Shown here piece by piece: positions 19,893 to 31,812 of a stretch of 64,000 nucleotides of DNA (position 1 is its first letter; each line of letters starts with the position of its first letter). A program made the position numbers and the translations under genes. Source of the stretch: Meghimatium bilineatum (taxonomy: Eukaryota > Mollusca > Gastropoda > Stylommatophora > Philomycidae); NCBI GenBank assembly GCA_034231615.1, contig CM067312.1:317501-381500 (forward strand), in the 5' to 3' direction. The notes under the pieces are model-generated. The model had not been told where the DNA came from. It did no database searches and was given only the letters and a program-made list of their open reading frames with translations.

Positions 19893-21685
19893 CATCATCA
19901 TCAAGTGCCGTCTCCGCAATGAAGGTTGGCTGCAACGTATCTCCAACATCTCCTGTCTCTTGTCTTGGTGGTGCACTCTGCTAGACTGTAACCTGTCCAT
20001 CGTGTAATGTTACTCTCCCACTTGTATCTCTGCCTACCTCTTGCTCGCTTCCCTTTGACTTTACCCTCAAGTAAGGTCTTCAATAGAGTGTCATGTCTTT
20101 TAATGTGTCCAAAGTATTTTATTTGCCTGATCTTTATTTCTTTTAGTAGTTCTTTCTTCATATTAAGTGTCTTTAGCACCTCTTTATTTGTTTTCTTCTC
20201 TTTCCATGATGTTCTCCCTATTCTTCTATATACCCACATCTCAAAGGCATCAATTTTGTCTTCTAATTGTTTAGTGTCCATGTTTCTGAGCCATACATTA
20301 ATATGGAATAGATGTAGCATTTTATAATTCTCATTTTTAAAGTGTTTGTAATTTCATTTGTGACTATGTGTCCAAGATATTGATACTGTTTTACTTGTTG
20401 TAGTTTCTCTCCCTGTATGTTTATGTTTATCTCCTGTTCTTCTGTGTCTTTTCTGATTATCATGGTTTTTGTTTTTTGAATGTTTATATCCAGTCCATAT
20501 TCATTACTTGATTTATTGACTTGATCTATTAGTCTTTGTAGTTCATGTTCACTTTCTGCTAAAAGAACAGTGTCATCTGCATATCTAATGTTGTTTATTA
20601 TTTTCCCATTGATCTTGAGTCCTGGTGTTTCTTCTATATTTTTAAAGATATTCTCTGTGTAGATATTAAATAGGCTTGGTGATAAAATGCATCCTTGTCT
20701 TACCCCTCTTCTTATTTCTATGTATGGAGAGTAGCTGTTTTCACACCTTATTGATGCAGTTTGTTCCCAATATATATTTCTAATCAGCCTGATGTCTTTT
20801 CCATCTATGCCTATTTCTTGAAGACATTTGATTAATTTTTCATGTTGGACTCTGTCAAAGGCCTTGCTGTAGTCTATGAAGCAAATATAGATACTTTTTT
20901 GGACTTCTATTTATTTATCCATCACTAGCCGGATACTCAGTATAGCATCTCTAGTTCCTTTGTTTTTCCTAAAACCGAATTGTTCTTCACCGACCTCCAT
21001 GTCTATCTTGTTCTTAATTCTTTCATGTATTATCGTGAGAAGTATTTTAGTTAGATGGCTCATTAGACTTATTGTTCTATATTCTGTACAGTCCACAGCC
21101 CTGGGCTTCTTAGGTAGTGGTATGAATATTGATGATGTTAGGTCTTTAGGTATATGGCCCGTTTCGTATATGTCATTGCAAATTTCTGTGATAGTATCTA
21201 CACCAAATTCATTTAGAGTTTTTATTATGTCTGCTGTTATGTTGTCAGAGCCTGCAGCTTTTCCACATTTTATTGAATTTATTTTATGTTCTACTTCTGA
21301 TTTCAGTATTGCTGGTCCATCATTGTTGTGTATTGTTGGTTTTTTGTTCCGTTGGTCGTCAAACAGTTCTGTTACATAATCTGCCCATCTTGTGAGTGCT
21401 TCTGTTTTATCAAATATTATTTTACCATTTTTATCTTTAATGCAGCCACCCCCATTTATAGGATTTTTCTTATTTGTGATCAGCCTTATCTCCTTATGCA
21501 TTAATTTTGTCTTCTGTTGTATGGACATCTCCTCTATTTCACTGCATTTTGTTTCTAGCCATTTTTTTCGCTGTTCTGCACATGTTACGTATCTCCTTGT
21601 CTATACTTGAGTATTTTGGCGTATTTTTAGCTTTCTTTCTTTCTGTCGTTTTCTCTAATATTTCATCTGTCATCCATATTTGTTT
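19893..21685 (-). mobile_element. RTE/BovB-like LINE inserted in a finger-type LINE, 10-bp target duplication
   Basis: Reverse strand, in two or three frames: endonuclease-RT linker and RT fingers at 20911-21528 (KCGKAAGSDNITADIIKTL, GEEQFGFRKNKGTRDAI), the RT palm with RYADDTVLLAESEHELQRL near 20550-20600, and the C-terminus at 19901-20320 (RARGRQRYKWESNITRW). A CATCATCATC tail lies at 19893. GTTGAGCTGT occurs at 19883-19892 and 21686-21695, and the finger-type LINE sequence is continuous across the empty site. Stops and frame changes show it is dead, but YADD is intact. Confidence 0.85.
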
Positions 21686-21755
21686 GTTGAGCTGTAGACA
21701 GTCGCATAAACAGTCCAGAATGACACAACACAAAAGCAGAGTTAAAGGCTGAAAA

Positions 21756-22260
21756 GTAGAGAGAGAATGTAGATGCAATAGCTTGAAAGTCTTTAGATGT
21801 CATATATCTCTATATGACTGAAAGGCTGAGAGAATGTACATACAATAGCTTGAAAGTCTTTAGATGTCATATATCTCTATATGACTGAAAGGCTGAGGAA
21901 ATTGAATGTACATACAATAGCTTGAAAATCTTTAGATGTCATATATCTCTATATGACTGAAAGGCTGAGAGAATGTACATACAATAGCTTGAAAGTCTTT
22001 AGATGTCATATATCTTTATATGACTGAAAGGCTGAGAGAATGTACAATCAGTTTGAAAGTCTTCAGTTGACATCTGGCTCTATATGACTGAAAGGCTGAG
22101 AGAATGTACATACAATGAGTTTGAATATCTTCAGTTGACATCTGGCTCTATATGACTGAAAGGTTGAGAGAATCTACAATCAGTTTGAAAGTCTTCAGTT
22201 GACATCTGGCTCTATATGACTGAAAGGTTGAGAGAATTGAGAGAATGTACATGCTTTGAC
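21756..22260. repeat. ~60-bp minisatellite
   Basis: Copies of TATATGACTGAAAGGCTGAG, AGAATGTACATACAATAG and CTTGAAAGTCTTTAGATGTC. A related CATATATGATTGAAAGG lies on the far (left) side of the LINE at 19130-19148, so the LINE appears to sit inside this array. Confidence 0.85.
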
Positions 22261-22439
22261 GTCTGGCTCTACATGGCTGAAATGAAGAGATCTTTTTTAA
22301 TATTACATTAAGTTCAATTTTAGTCACAGATTGTTGAATGCCCAGACTTTTCAGAAAGCAATGGCAATCTGCTAAATATAAATATTTCCTAACAAACAAC
22401 TACATCCAAATATAAATACTCGTAGTAACCAAAATATTG
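22261..22439. other. Intron spacer, no gene
   Basis: Ordinary AT-rich intron between two arrays; nothing recognised. Confidence 0.4.
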
Positions 22440-22805
22440 GAGGATTTCCAACAAGGTGGGTGGTGCTGCAGTAACAAATCTATCAGAGGATATCTGACAA
22501 GGCGAACAGTGCTGCAGTAACAAAACTATCAGAGGATATCTGACAAGGTGAACAGTGCTGCAGTAACAAAACTATCAGAGGATATCTGACAAGGTGAACA
22601 GTGCTGCAGTAACAAAACTATCAGAGGATATCTGACAAGGTGAACAGTGCTGCAGTAACAAAACTATCAGAGGATCTCTGACAAGGTGAACAGTGCTGCA
22701 GTAACAAAACTATCAGAGGATATCTGACAAGGTGAACAGTGCTGCAGTAACAAAACTACCAGAGGGTAGACAAGGTGGACAGTGCTGCTGTAACAAAACT
22801 ATCAG
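22440..22805. repeat. 46-bp minisatellite, about 8 copies
   Basis: Unit with AACAGTGCTGCAGTAACAAA, ACTATCAGAGGATATCTGAC and AAGGTG. It ends mid-unit at ACTATCAGAG where the next LINE starts. Each unit holds a donor-like CAAG|GTGAAC. Confidence 0.9.
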
Positions 22806-25280
22806 AGATCTTCCGGTCAAAATGGCGGATGACAACACAAGTGTTTTCTGCGTCGCCTACACTTTCACTTGAACAATGGATATATTCGTTGTTTTCAATT
22901 AGGAGATTGTGTGGTGATGTGCTGTCATTCTCTGACTGGGAGGTCTTTGCTAATGGATAATGGAGCGTGCATCTGTGCTGAAGTTTTTGTGAGTGTAATC
23001 GCCGTTACACAGTTTGAAAAATGGTGACCAATATCAAGCGGCCTAAACGAGGTGGCTCAAAAGAAAAAGTCACAGGGCAGGTGCTAGACGAATGAGATCG
23101 AAAACCGCTAGGAATTAAAAACGTATGTGTTCTGTTTCGGAATGTGGCCAGTGTACACAAGTGTAGACCAGAGTTAGAAAAGATGTCTAATTGTACTGAA
23201 ATAGTTGCATTGCAAGAAACACAGGTGAAAGTGGTAACATCAGGATTGCCAGTTTTCAGTATTTCTACAACAGGTGACACCTTGGACAGGCAATCTTAGT
23301 ACACGAGGGTTTTAGTGTATACGAGGTTGATATGTCCAAGTGGGATAGCGACAATATCCAATTACAGGCAGTGAGGGTCCAGCACCCATTTGTGATTGTA
23401 AATGTGTATGCCTGCAACACGAGCATTGATCTTCAGGGTTGGAAAATCCTAGGGGAGATAATGGAACAAGAAAAGCAGATCCTCTTCTGCAGTGACTTCA
23501 ATGCGAAAGGTACATCATGGGGCAATAATGCTTCAAGCAAACAGGGAAGAGAACTTGAGGAGGCCCTGACAGACTTGTACCTGGTGTGAATTAACAATGG
23601 CTGTATAACAAGAATGACAAGCAGGGATGATGATGATGATAGCGCTATCGACCTGGCATTGGTGTCATCGGCTTCTATGGCTATTTGCAAATGGGATGTG
23701 CTGGGGCATCCCCATGTGTTTTTCTCTTGAAAAATGACAAAAGTAAGCAGGTCAGGCCAAAGGTCATGTCCTTTAAACATGATCGCAGAGGAGTGGATTT
23801 TGTGAGCAGAATTCGACAAGACAAACGTAAGGCTCAAGAAGTGGGAAATCAGGTGTGGAATAAGCTCCCCCTGGTGGAACGAAGAGGTGCAAAGGGCATG
23901 GAGCGAGAAACGGAAAGCAGTAGCACTATGGCAGAGGGCAAGGAAACGTGTTGTGGCTCTGCCCATGGCAGTCCCACAATGGAAAAGGAAGAAAGATATC
24001 TTGATCCAAACATTCAAAGAGATTGCAAAGTCAGCACAGGCGTCAAAATGGGATGAATTTTGCCAGATCACACGCAAAAAGTCACTAAAATTGTTCTGTC
24101 GTTAACACAAATCCATGAATGGTCTAACAAGACGCGTGATTATTGCCGATTTCCAGAGCGACTATACCGTCTGGCAGAAGACGGACGAGACAAAAGGTGC
24201 GGCATTGCTGGCACACTACACCACACAAATTTGTCAGAGAAATGTGGAGGCATATCAAGAAATCAGGAAAACGATTACAGACATGTGTAAGAACTTGAGC
24301 ATGGAAAACCATATGATAATCACAGTTGAAGAAATCAGGAAGGCGCTGAAAAGTACAAAAAAACACAGCACCAGGGCCAGATGGCATTAAGATGTGATGA
24401 CATTAGTCAGAGAATGGATGAGGAGTTGGGAGAGTTGGTGGACATGTTAAATAATAGCCTTCTAAAGGGCACAGTAAAAGAAGACTGGTTTCACAGCTAT
24501 TTAATTACACTACCCCCTAAACCTGGGAAGGACCACACCAGGATACAAGGCTACAGAATAATAATGATGCAGAATACGATAGGCAAGCTTTTGGAAAAAA
24601 TTGTGGCCTGGAAGGTATTGTGTTATCTTTAAAGAAATAAGTGTTTACCAACATTGTTAAGAGAGTATCTTTCAGGAACGAAGTCATGGCAGAATGCAGC
24701 CATATTTGCGCAGGATTATTTGAGGGGTTCAATTCGCGCATGGAGACATGTGCGGTCGCATTAGATCTTGAGCATGCGTACAAAAGGGTGTCTTTGGATA
24801 TCTTGATAGACCAGCTGTTAAATCTTACAGAAAATCCTTTTATCATGCGTTTGGTTTGTGCTGCCCTGATGCACAGGATAGTAGTTCTTAAGTGTGGTAA
24901 CTGGATATCTGCACCAACGGTTATTAGCCCAGGTCTGTCACAGGGATCGCCTCTATCTCCGTACTTTACAATGTATACACAGTACATATCACTGGCAATC
25001 AAATCACAGGTGTTGGCAGAATGAGAAGAAATCAAGAAGAGTGCATCGTGGTATTACAGAAGGAGCTGGACAGACTGACAAATTGGTATCGAGATATGGG
25101 AGCAGTGGTTAATTCTTCTAAGGCATTCATAGGTTATGACATTTTACTACATTCAAAAATTACTAGGTTGATCACTACATCTGGTAAATGATATGTTTTC
25201 ATTAATCTATCATTTTTTAATAGGGAACAAATTATGTATGATTGCTGAGAAGTCATCTAATAATATTATTGTTAGATTAA
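22806..25280 (+). mobile_element. I/Jockey-type LINE: leader, endonuclease and RT, decayed
   Basis: Forward strand. The leader starts abruptly at the minisatellite. The endonuclease spans about 23100-23700 in broken frames (EIVALQETQVKV, CSDFNAKGTSWG, then AIDLALVS). The post-endonuclease domain is at 23870-24060 (SPWWNEEVQRAW). The RT covers about 24310-25030 (ALDLEHAYKRVSLDIL; GLSQGSPLSPYFTMY). The region where YADD should lie is out of frame and not preserved. The 3' end is an AATAATAATAAT tract at 25275-25292, a TAA-type tail as in I elements. RNase H is not seen, so the 3' part is probably deleted. Confidence 0.7.
22810..22824 (+). promoter_or_regulatory. YY1-like motif at the LINE 5' end
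   Basis: CAAAATGGCGGA lies within about 10 bp of the start of the LINE and fits the YY1 core AARATGGCGGC except at the last base. A YY1 site just inside the 5' end is known to position transcription start in mammalian L1; its role here is inference. Confidence 0.4.
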
Positions 25281-25292
25281 TAATAATAATAA

Positions 25293-25850
25293 TGTGTGAT
25301 GTCAGCAATGTTATAGAAGAGGCAGGTGTCATTTACTGAACAATGAGCAATGTTATAGAAGAAGCAGGTGTCATTTACTGAAGAATGAGCAATGTTATAG
25401 AAGAAGCAGGTGTCATTTACTGAAGAATGAGCAATGTTATAGAAGAAGCAGGTGTCATTTACTGAAGAATGAGCAATGTTATAGAAGAGGTCATTCACTG
25501 AAGAACAAGAAATATTATAGATGAGGTAGGTGTCATTCACTGAAACAATGAGGTATGTTATAGAAGAGGCAGGTGTCATTCACTGAATAATGAGCAATGC
25601 TATAGAAGAGGCAGGTGTCATTCACTGAAAAACAAGAGATATTATAGATGAGGTAGGTGTCATTCACTGAAACAATGAGGTATGTTATAGGAGAGTCAGT
25701 TGTCATTCACTGAATAATGAGCAATGCTATAGAAGAGGCAGGTGTCATTCACTGAAAAACAAGAGATATTATAGATTAGGTAGGTGTCATTCACTGAAAC
25801 AATGATTTATGTTATAGGAGAGGCAGGTGTCATTCACTGAAAATCGATCA
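25293..25850. repeat. 42-bp minisatellite, about 13 copies
   Basis: Unit with GCAATGTTATAGAAGAAGCA and GGTGTCATTTACTGAAGAATGA. Later units alternate two types (AACAAGAGATATTATAGATG and ACAATGAGGTATGTTATAG) in a fixed order, an incipient higher-order repeat. Confidence 0.88.
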
Positions 25851-26012
25851 ATGCTCAACACTTCCTATTAATATTATCTTACTAATATCACACAGGGTGA
25901 TGTTATTCAGAGATACAAATAAAACACCGTGAAGAATTCTTTGTGTGACATAAATAGCTAGAATAAAAACTGAGGCAGGTGCAATAACAGTTGCAATGAT
26001 ATTAGGAGGTGA

Positions 26013-27480
26013 TGATGATGATCTTCCTCCTTCGCAGTTGAAGATGAGCATGGCATGAAAAACAATAAGGTGATGAACAAGTAGAAAAACAACAAAACAT
26101 TTGTGATTGTCTAATTTGGTTTGTGAGTTCCTAGATGCCTGATGAGTCCGATTCATGCCAGGAAAGTTCTATTGCAGTGCATGCAGGAGTTTAGAGGGTT
26201 TGGAGTAGGAGAGTTTTCAGATTTGTCCTTCCACATTGGTGGAATGTGTAAATTCCACTTGTAAATTGCCAGCAGTGGTCTTTCTTTTTTTAAATTTAGT
26301 GATGCCAGCAGTGATCTGGGTGTGTCAAGCTAAGCGATCAAGCTCTGTAGTCTCCCAGGAGCTAGGATCACTGCTGCAGTGCTTGAGAGAGTTTTTTAGG
26401 TGATCCTTGAAGTGCTTTTTCTGCCCGCCACTTGAACGTTTACCTTCGCACAGCTCCCCATAGAATAATCTCTTTGGAAGACTCTTGTCTGGCATACGGA
26501 CGATGTGGCCAGTCTAGCGGAGTTGCGACCTAATGAACAGGACATTGATGCTTTGCATATGGGACTTTTGAAGGATTTCCTTGTCTGGTACACGATCCTG
26601 CCAACATACTCCCATGAGGTTTCTTAGGCACCAAAGATGAACAGAGTTCAGCTGTCGAGCGTGTTTCGCATAGACAGTCCAGGATAACGCAGCATAATGC
26701 AGTGTTGGTAGAACCACTCCGCGGTACACATCCAACTTATTTGTCAAACTGAGACCATGCCTGATCCGGACGTTGGCATGAAGACTCTCAAATGCTGCAC
26801 TGATGCGTGCAATGCGCAGGGCAACATCCTTGTCAATTATAGCAGTTTGCGATAGGGTGCTGCAGAGATGTACAAACCTATTGGCAGTATTTAGTTTTTG
26901 TCCCTTTATTGTGATCACTGGATCTGTGTAGGTGACACTTGATGCTGGTTTATACATTACTAATGTCTTCGCTGTGCTGATGGTGAAACCGAATGCATCA
27001 CAGGCCAATGAAAAGATGTCCATGCTGTCTTGCATGTCTTTCAGACTGGTAGCGTGTAGGACACAATAGTTGACGAACAAGAGGTCACGAACAATGTCCA
27101 TCTTAGTTTTGGTCTTGACCCTCAATCTACTAAGATTAAAGAGCCCTCCAAGAGCTTGATAGTGAAAGCAAATTGCTGCACTGTTATTCCTGAAGGCATC
27201 ATTTAACATGGCAGAGAAGACCATGCTGAAAAGAGTTGGAACCAGGAAGCATTTTTGTTTGACACCGTTAGTTACTGGAAACAGGTTTGAGTGTGCACCG
27301 TCATCTTGCACACAGGCTGTCATACCATCATGGAACTGTTGAACTGTATTGGTGAATTTTTCACATCAAAATTTGGCTATGATCTTCCATAGTCCTTCAT
27401 GATTTACAGTGTCGAATGCCTTAGTTAGGTTGACAAATGTGGTGTAGAGACCAATGTTCTGTTCGCAACACTTTTTCTGT
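26013..27480 (-). mobile_element. Finger-type LINE family C, 5'-truncated
   Basis: Reverse strand. An RT palm and thumb frame covers 26514-27323: the PVTNGVKQ box, LFSMVFSAMLNDAF, then VRDLLFVNYCVLHAT, where the expected FADDC is FVNYC, so both catalytic aspartates are lost. It continues through thumb and connector (HYAALSWTVYAKHARQLNSV, CWQDRVPDKEIL) into the C-terminal domain at 26150-26500. A GATGATGATGAT tail lies at 26013-26025. Same family as 19150-19882. Confidence 0.8.
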
Positions 27481-27639
27481 AGTTGCATATCAGGATGAAG
27501 GTAAAATAGCAGGATTGAAGTGGTAATTGTATTACAGATAATAGAGATAAGAAATTTGATGAAGAAGTCTGCAAGTTACACATTATTCTTAGATTTTGCC
27601 ATTTATTCAGTAATATCTTAATGGTGAATATTTGTTCAG

Positions 27640-27700
27640 GTACATGATGCTGCTGAAGATGCTAGATCCACAGATGACAGCCAATGGATGACTCATGCAG
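27640..27700 (+). CDS. Exon D: 20-codon linker exon
   Basis: Acceptor TTTGTTCAG|GTA, phase 0 in, phase 1 out, donor GCAG|GTGTGT. It encodes VHDAAEDARSTDDSQWMTHA, acidic with one Trp. It is short and not family-diagnostic; support comes from exact phase match with exons C and E and from proper splice sites. Confidence 0.6.
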
Positions 27701-27761
27701 GTGTGTATGTATATAGAAGCATGTATGTGCAACTTTTAATATAAAGTTTAAATACTTAACC

Positions 27762-28612
27762 TGGCACTGAGAGGCAGTGAGTGCATGTGACATTATCCAT
27801 GTATTTGGTCCAGTTTTAGTTGCAGGCACTGAGTGGTAGTGAGTGCATCTGACATTATTCAGGTATCTGATCCAGTTTTAGTCTGGCACTAAGAGGTAGT
27901 GAGTGCATCTGACATTACCCACGTATCTGGTCCAGTTTTAGTTGCAGGCACAGAGAGGTAGTGAGTGCATCTGACATTATCCAGGTATCTGGTCCAGTTT
28001 TAGTCTGACACTAAGAGGTAGTGAGTGCATCTGACATTATTCAGGTATCTGGTCCAGTTTTAGTCTGGCACTAAGAGGTAGTGAGTGCATCTGACATTAT
28101 TCAGGTATCTGGTCCAGTTTTAGTCTGGCACTGATAGGTAGTGAGTGCATCTTACATTATTCAGGTATCTGGTCCAGTTTTAGTCTGACACTAATAGGTA
28201 GTGAGTGAATCTGACATTATTCAAGTATCTGGTCCAGTTTTAGTCTGGCACTGAGAGGTAGTGAGTGATCCCAACATTATCTAGGTATCTGGTCCAGTTT
28301 TAGTTGCAGACATAGAGAGATAGTGAGTGTTTCTGACATTATCCAGGTATCTGGTCCAGTTTTAGTTGTAGGAAAAGAGAGATAGTTAGTGCATCTGACA
28401 TTATCCAGTTTTATGGTGCAGTTGTAGTTGCAGGCACTGAGAGGTAGTGGGTGCATCTGACATTATCAAGATATTTGGTCAAGATTTAGTTGCAGGCACT
28501 GAGAGGTAGTGAGTGAATCTGACATTACCCAGGTATCTGGTCCAGTTTTAGTTAAAGGCACAGAGATTTGGTGATTGCATCTAACATAATGCAGGTATCA
28601 GGTTCAGTTTTA
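27762..28612. repeat. 59-bp minisatellite, about 14 copies
   Basis: Unit with GGCACTGAGAGGTAGTGAGT, GCATCTGACATTATCCAGGT and ATCTGGTCCAGTTTTAGT. It begins about 60 bp after the exon D donor. Each unit contains CCAG|GTATCT, a donor-like string. Confidence 0.9.
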
Positions 28613-28679
28613 GTTGCACAAATTAAACATCTTACATTTAGAAATTACAACTTAGTAAATTTAGCTATTACTTGGAAAA

Positions 28680-28870
28680 TGCTTACATGAAGACTAACAT
28701 GTAATAAAATACCCTGTGTGACTGTGGAAGACTAACATTTAATGCAATATCCTTTGTCATTGTGAAATGTTAACATTTAATGCTGAGCCCTGAGTTACTG
28801 TGGAAGACTATAATTTAATGTGGAGCCATGTGTGACTGTGAAAGACTAACATTTAATTTAGTTTCTAATA
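28680..28870. repeat. Low-copy ~50-bp repeat
   Basis: Four degenerate copies of GTGACTGTGGAAGACTAACA with a TTTAATGYRATAYCC segment. Confidence 0.7.
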
Positions 28871-29008
28871 ACATTTAAGGTAGTTTATGTTCTGAAGTAG
28901 GACAAATAGCTATTATGAATATTTTAACCTTGGTAGTTTATGTTCTGAAGTAGGTCAAATAGTTATTATTTATACATGTATTGACCTTGGTAGTTTATCT
29001 TCTGAAGT
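28871..29008. repeat. 52-bp minisatellite, left part (continues 30260-30405)
   Basis: Unit with GTTCTGAAGTAGGACAAATA, GCTATTATGAATATTTTAAC and CTTGGTAGTTTAT. It is cut at TTCTGAAGT by the next element and resumes at 30260 with the same unit. Confidence 0.85.
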
Positions 29009-30259
29009 CACAATGTTTTTGTCTCACTGTTTATGTGATTCAAATTTCGTGGATTGTGCTAGTTGTGTTGTTTAATTGTGTACTCAAGTGATAAATGGAT
29101 ATGTTTCCGCACTTTAATGTTGCTATTTGCAAGATTCGAGCGCTGACAAAGGAGAAACTTGGTTTTTTCGTTATTGTCAATCGGATACAAACATCTCATT
29201 TGGTGACCTATTCTCGCCGCTGGCGTGGGTTCACTGACCGTGTCAAAATGGTCTGCCCTATTTTTACATGGTGTCAACCTGTTACAGCGATGTGATATTG
29301 GGCGACACACTGTAGCTATTATGGACACTCACAGTGCTAAGAAATAAGCCAACCTAGCATTGTTAACAAAGGCTTTGTCTACCTAGGCTTAAAAAGTCTG
29401 TTTGCGGCGAAATACTCGGAAGAAGTTGGCAGGTAACTCAACGGGTACATAGGCGCTAACAGTAGAGCTGTGTGGACAGCATAGGGCACAGTTAGACACA
29501 TAGTACGCTCTGGCCATCCACTGCACCTGATTTTCTCCCAGTTGTCTCGTTTTTGTCTTGCCACTGGACCAAGATAAAACTCAGGAGAGAGAGTGTGGTT
29601 GACGATTAGCGCAACTCTTCCACACTATAAACCAACTTCAGCGCTAGTCATTTCTCAACCCAATCATTTACTTATCTTTACTAATGAAAATTACTAAACA
29701 TTCATTGGTGGGACAAAGTACCAGACTACGAGGTCTTGGAAAAATCAACCTCAATAAGCATCCACACAATACTTATGAAGGCACAGGCACGCTGGGCAGG
29801 CCATCTTGTGTGTATGGAGAACTCGCGTTTGCCAAAACAAATATATTATGGAGAACTCAAGGCAGGATTTCGAAAAGCTGGTGGACAGAAAAAAACGTTT
29901 CAAAGACACGCTCAAGTCATCCTTGAAACATCTTAACATTGACGTAGGCGCTTGGGATAGCCTCGCTCAGGATAGAACAGCATGGCGTTACAGCATTAGA
30001 ATGGGAGCACTAGTGGCGGAAGAATTCAGACAAGAAACTGCAAGACAGAAGCGGACACGTAGAAAAGAAAAAACATCTCAACCTCACACAGATACCTTCT
30101 ATTGTTGTCAATTCTGTAAAAGAATATTTTGTGCTATGCATTGGACTTGCTAGTCATTTAAAAACGCACTATTAACTTTATTATTTTATTATTTATTGTT
30201 ATTATTATTATGGTTGAATTTTTGGTCATCATCGATCACGACGGACGAACATCATCATG
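29009..30259 (+). mobile_element. Deletion derivative of finger-type LINE family A (leader joined to ORF2 end), 9-bp target duplication
   Basis: 1,251 bp. The first ~680 bp are a non-coding LINE leader (GC-richer, starting in CACAATG). From about 29700 it continues directly with the connector and C-terminal domain of family A (KRFKDTLKSSLKHLNIDVGAW, then TDTFYCCQFCKRIFCAMH, a degraded zinc finger), and ends in GACGGACGAACATCATCAT. TTCTGAAGT is at 29000-29008 and 30260-30268 within the interrupted 52-bp repeat. No endonuclease or RT is present, so it needed a helper copy. Confidence 0.8.
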
Positions 30260-30405
30260 TTCTGAAGTAGGACAAATAGCTATTATGAATATTTTAACCT
30301 TGGTAGTTTATGTTCCGAAATAGGTCAAATAGTTATTACCGGGTATTTATGTATATTTGAACATTGGTAGTTTGTGTTCTGATGTGGGTCAAATAGTTAT
30401 TATAG
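30260..30405. repeat. 52-bp minisatellite, right part
   Basis: Resumption of the 28871-29008 array after the LINE derivative, about two and a half units. Confidence 0.8.
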
Positions 30406-30519
30406 TTATTAGAAAAATACTGTTTGTCAATTGTTGTTTTGTGGTGATGCAGATTGATAGGTGTTTGAGTATTGGCTATAGCTGGTAAGTCACAAAAATA
30501 CATACAAGCATTGGTTTTC

Positions 30520-30662
30520 TGACATCTTGTCTCGATCTCTCTATCAAGTTTGCCATTCTCTGTACAGACACTTCCTAAATATTTGGAAAACCTGCTTTAG
30601 CTCTGTACCATTGACATATACATTTAACTGACCTGGTGCTCTGCCTACCTTCATAGTCTCTT
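30520..30662 (-). mobile_element. Small LINE thumb-region fragment
   Basis: The reverse strand reads a short stretch of the type VNGTELKQVFQIF found after the YADD box in finger-type and RTE LINEs. No ends or tail are recognisable. Confidence 0.4.
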
Positions 30663-30824
30663 ACAGTGGTCAAATAGTATTATTTAATGCTTACATGGAT
30701 CGTGGTAGTAATGTCTGAGAGCATCAATATGTAAGTAATTAAGAAAACACATAAAAAAGTAAATGAAGAAAGTTGTAGTAAATTAATACACAAATTGAAA
30801 TAATTGACTGTACTTGAACACTAG

Positions 30825-31016
30825 GTGGCAGCACTTCAGATTCACCTGAAATATTAATCAGCCATAAGAAGGAATTTATAAAATCAAGTTTTGAACCACC
30901 AGCTGTCTTACGTAAGTGGCAACAACATCATAAGGAGGAAAACACATATGAGAGCAGTGGAAAGATATATCTCAATAATGTCATGTTTCCACAGTTAGAT
31001 TTGGACAAGAGAGAAG
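30825..31016 (+). CDS. Exon E: 64-residue segment after the linker
   Basis: Acceptor AACACTAG|GTG, phase 1 in and out, donor GAAG|GTAAGA (a strong site). It has a Ser/Thr/Pro-rich start, then FEPPAVLRKWQQHHKEE and a hydrophobic end (IYLNNVMFPQLDL). No domain recognised. The last ~22 bases plus the donor seed the following array. Confidence 0.7.
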
Positions 31017-31350
31017 GTAAGATACATCACTGTAATATATGTATTCCTAACTAGACTTACAAGAGAGAAGGTAAGATACATCACTGTAATATATGTATTC
31101 CTAACTAGACTTACAAGAGAGAAGGTAAGATACATCTATGTAATGTTTGTGCCTCTAACTAGACTTACAAGAGAGAAGGTAAGATACATCACTGTAATAT
31201 ATGTATTCCTAACTAGACTTACAAGAGAGAAGGTAAGATACATCTATGTAATGTGTGTATTCCTAACTAGACTTGGACAGGGAAGAAGGTAAGATACATC
31301 TATGTAATGTGTGTATTCCTAACTAGACTTGGACAGGGAAGAAGGTAAGA
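31017..31350. repeat. Exon-derived 54-bp minisatellite at the start of intron 5
   Basis: Six copies follow the exon. Each repeats the exon tail (TAGACTTACAAGAGAGAAG or TAGACTTGGACAGGGAAGAAG) and then GTAAGATACATC. Copy donors fall at 31071, 31125, 31179, 31233, 31289 and 31345, at 54-54-54-54-56-56 bp spacing from the true donor at 31017. All six keep AAG|GTAAGA, so six strong donor copies lie in a row. Confidence 0.92.
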
Positions 31351-31479
31351 AACAGCTCTTGTGGTAACAATAAGGATAATGTTAATGTTACCATATTGTC
31401 AAGTTCTACTTACAGTAGCGCCTTAACTTTTGTTTATGTGCGATTTGTATGTGTGAACTGTGAAATGACCCAGTTTGTT

Positions 31480-31812
31480 AGTTTGACACAATAGTTCGAA
31501 ATATGGTGACCAGTGATGGTTTTCATTGTGTTTTCTGGATAGATGGAGTTCGTTAATTGCGGGACGACAATCCATCTAAGAGAAGGCCACTCTAAAACAA
31601 ACCACTGCTGCCTTGTATTTAGTCAAAGGCTAGTGGAGAACGGCTTCATAAATAAACCGGTAGAAAGCCAGGGGAAACTACTACTGTAAATATCCCTAGA
31701 TTATGTTATGTTTCATCAAAGTTACTAAATGGACTTGTATTGTGGCACGGAGTTATGGAGAAACATGATCGCCTACGCCATTCAGTATGGCACTTGATTG
31801 ATTGATTGAATG
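31480..31812 (+). mobile_element. Probable non-coding retroelement with TTGA-repeat tail
   Basis: GC-richer, frame-less sequence that ends in ACTTGATTGATTGATTGAA (31790-31809), a tetranucleotide tail like those of RTE-mobilised elements. The left boundary is uncertain. I cannot assign a family. Confidence 0.4.

Noticed and set aside
20007..21752. Forward-strand frames of 72-139 codons at 20.0-21.7 kb
   Set aside because: Antisense shadows of the reverse-strand RTE coding sequence. The same holds for forward frames at 40666-40965 and reverse frames at 44160-45502.
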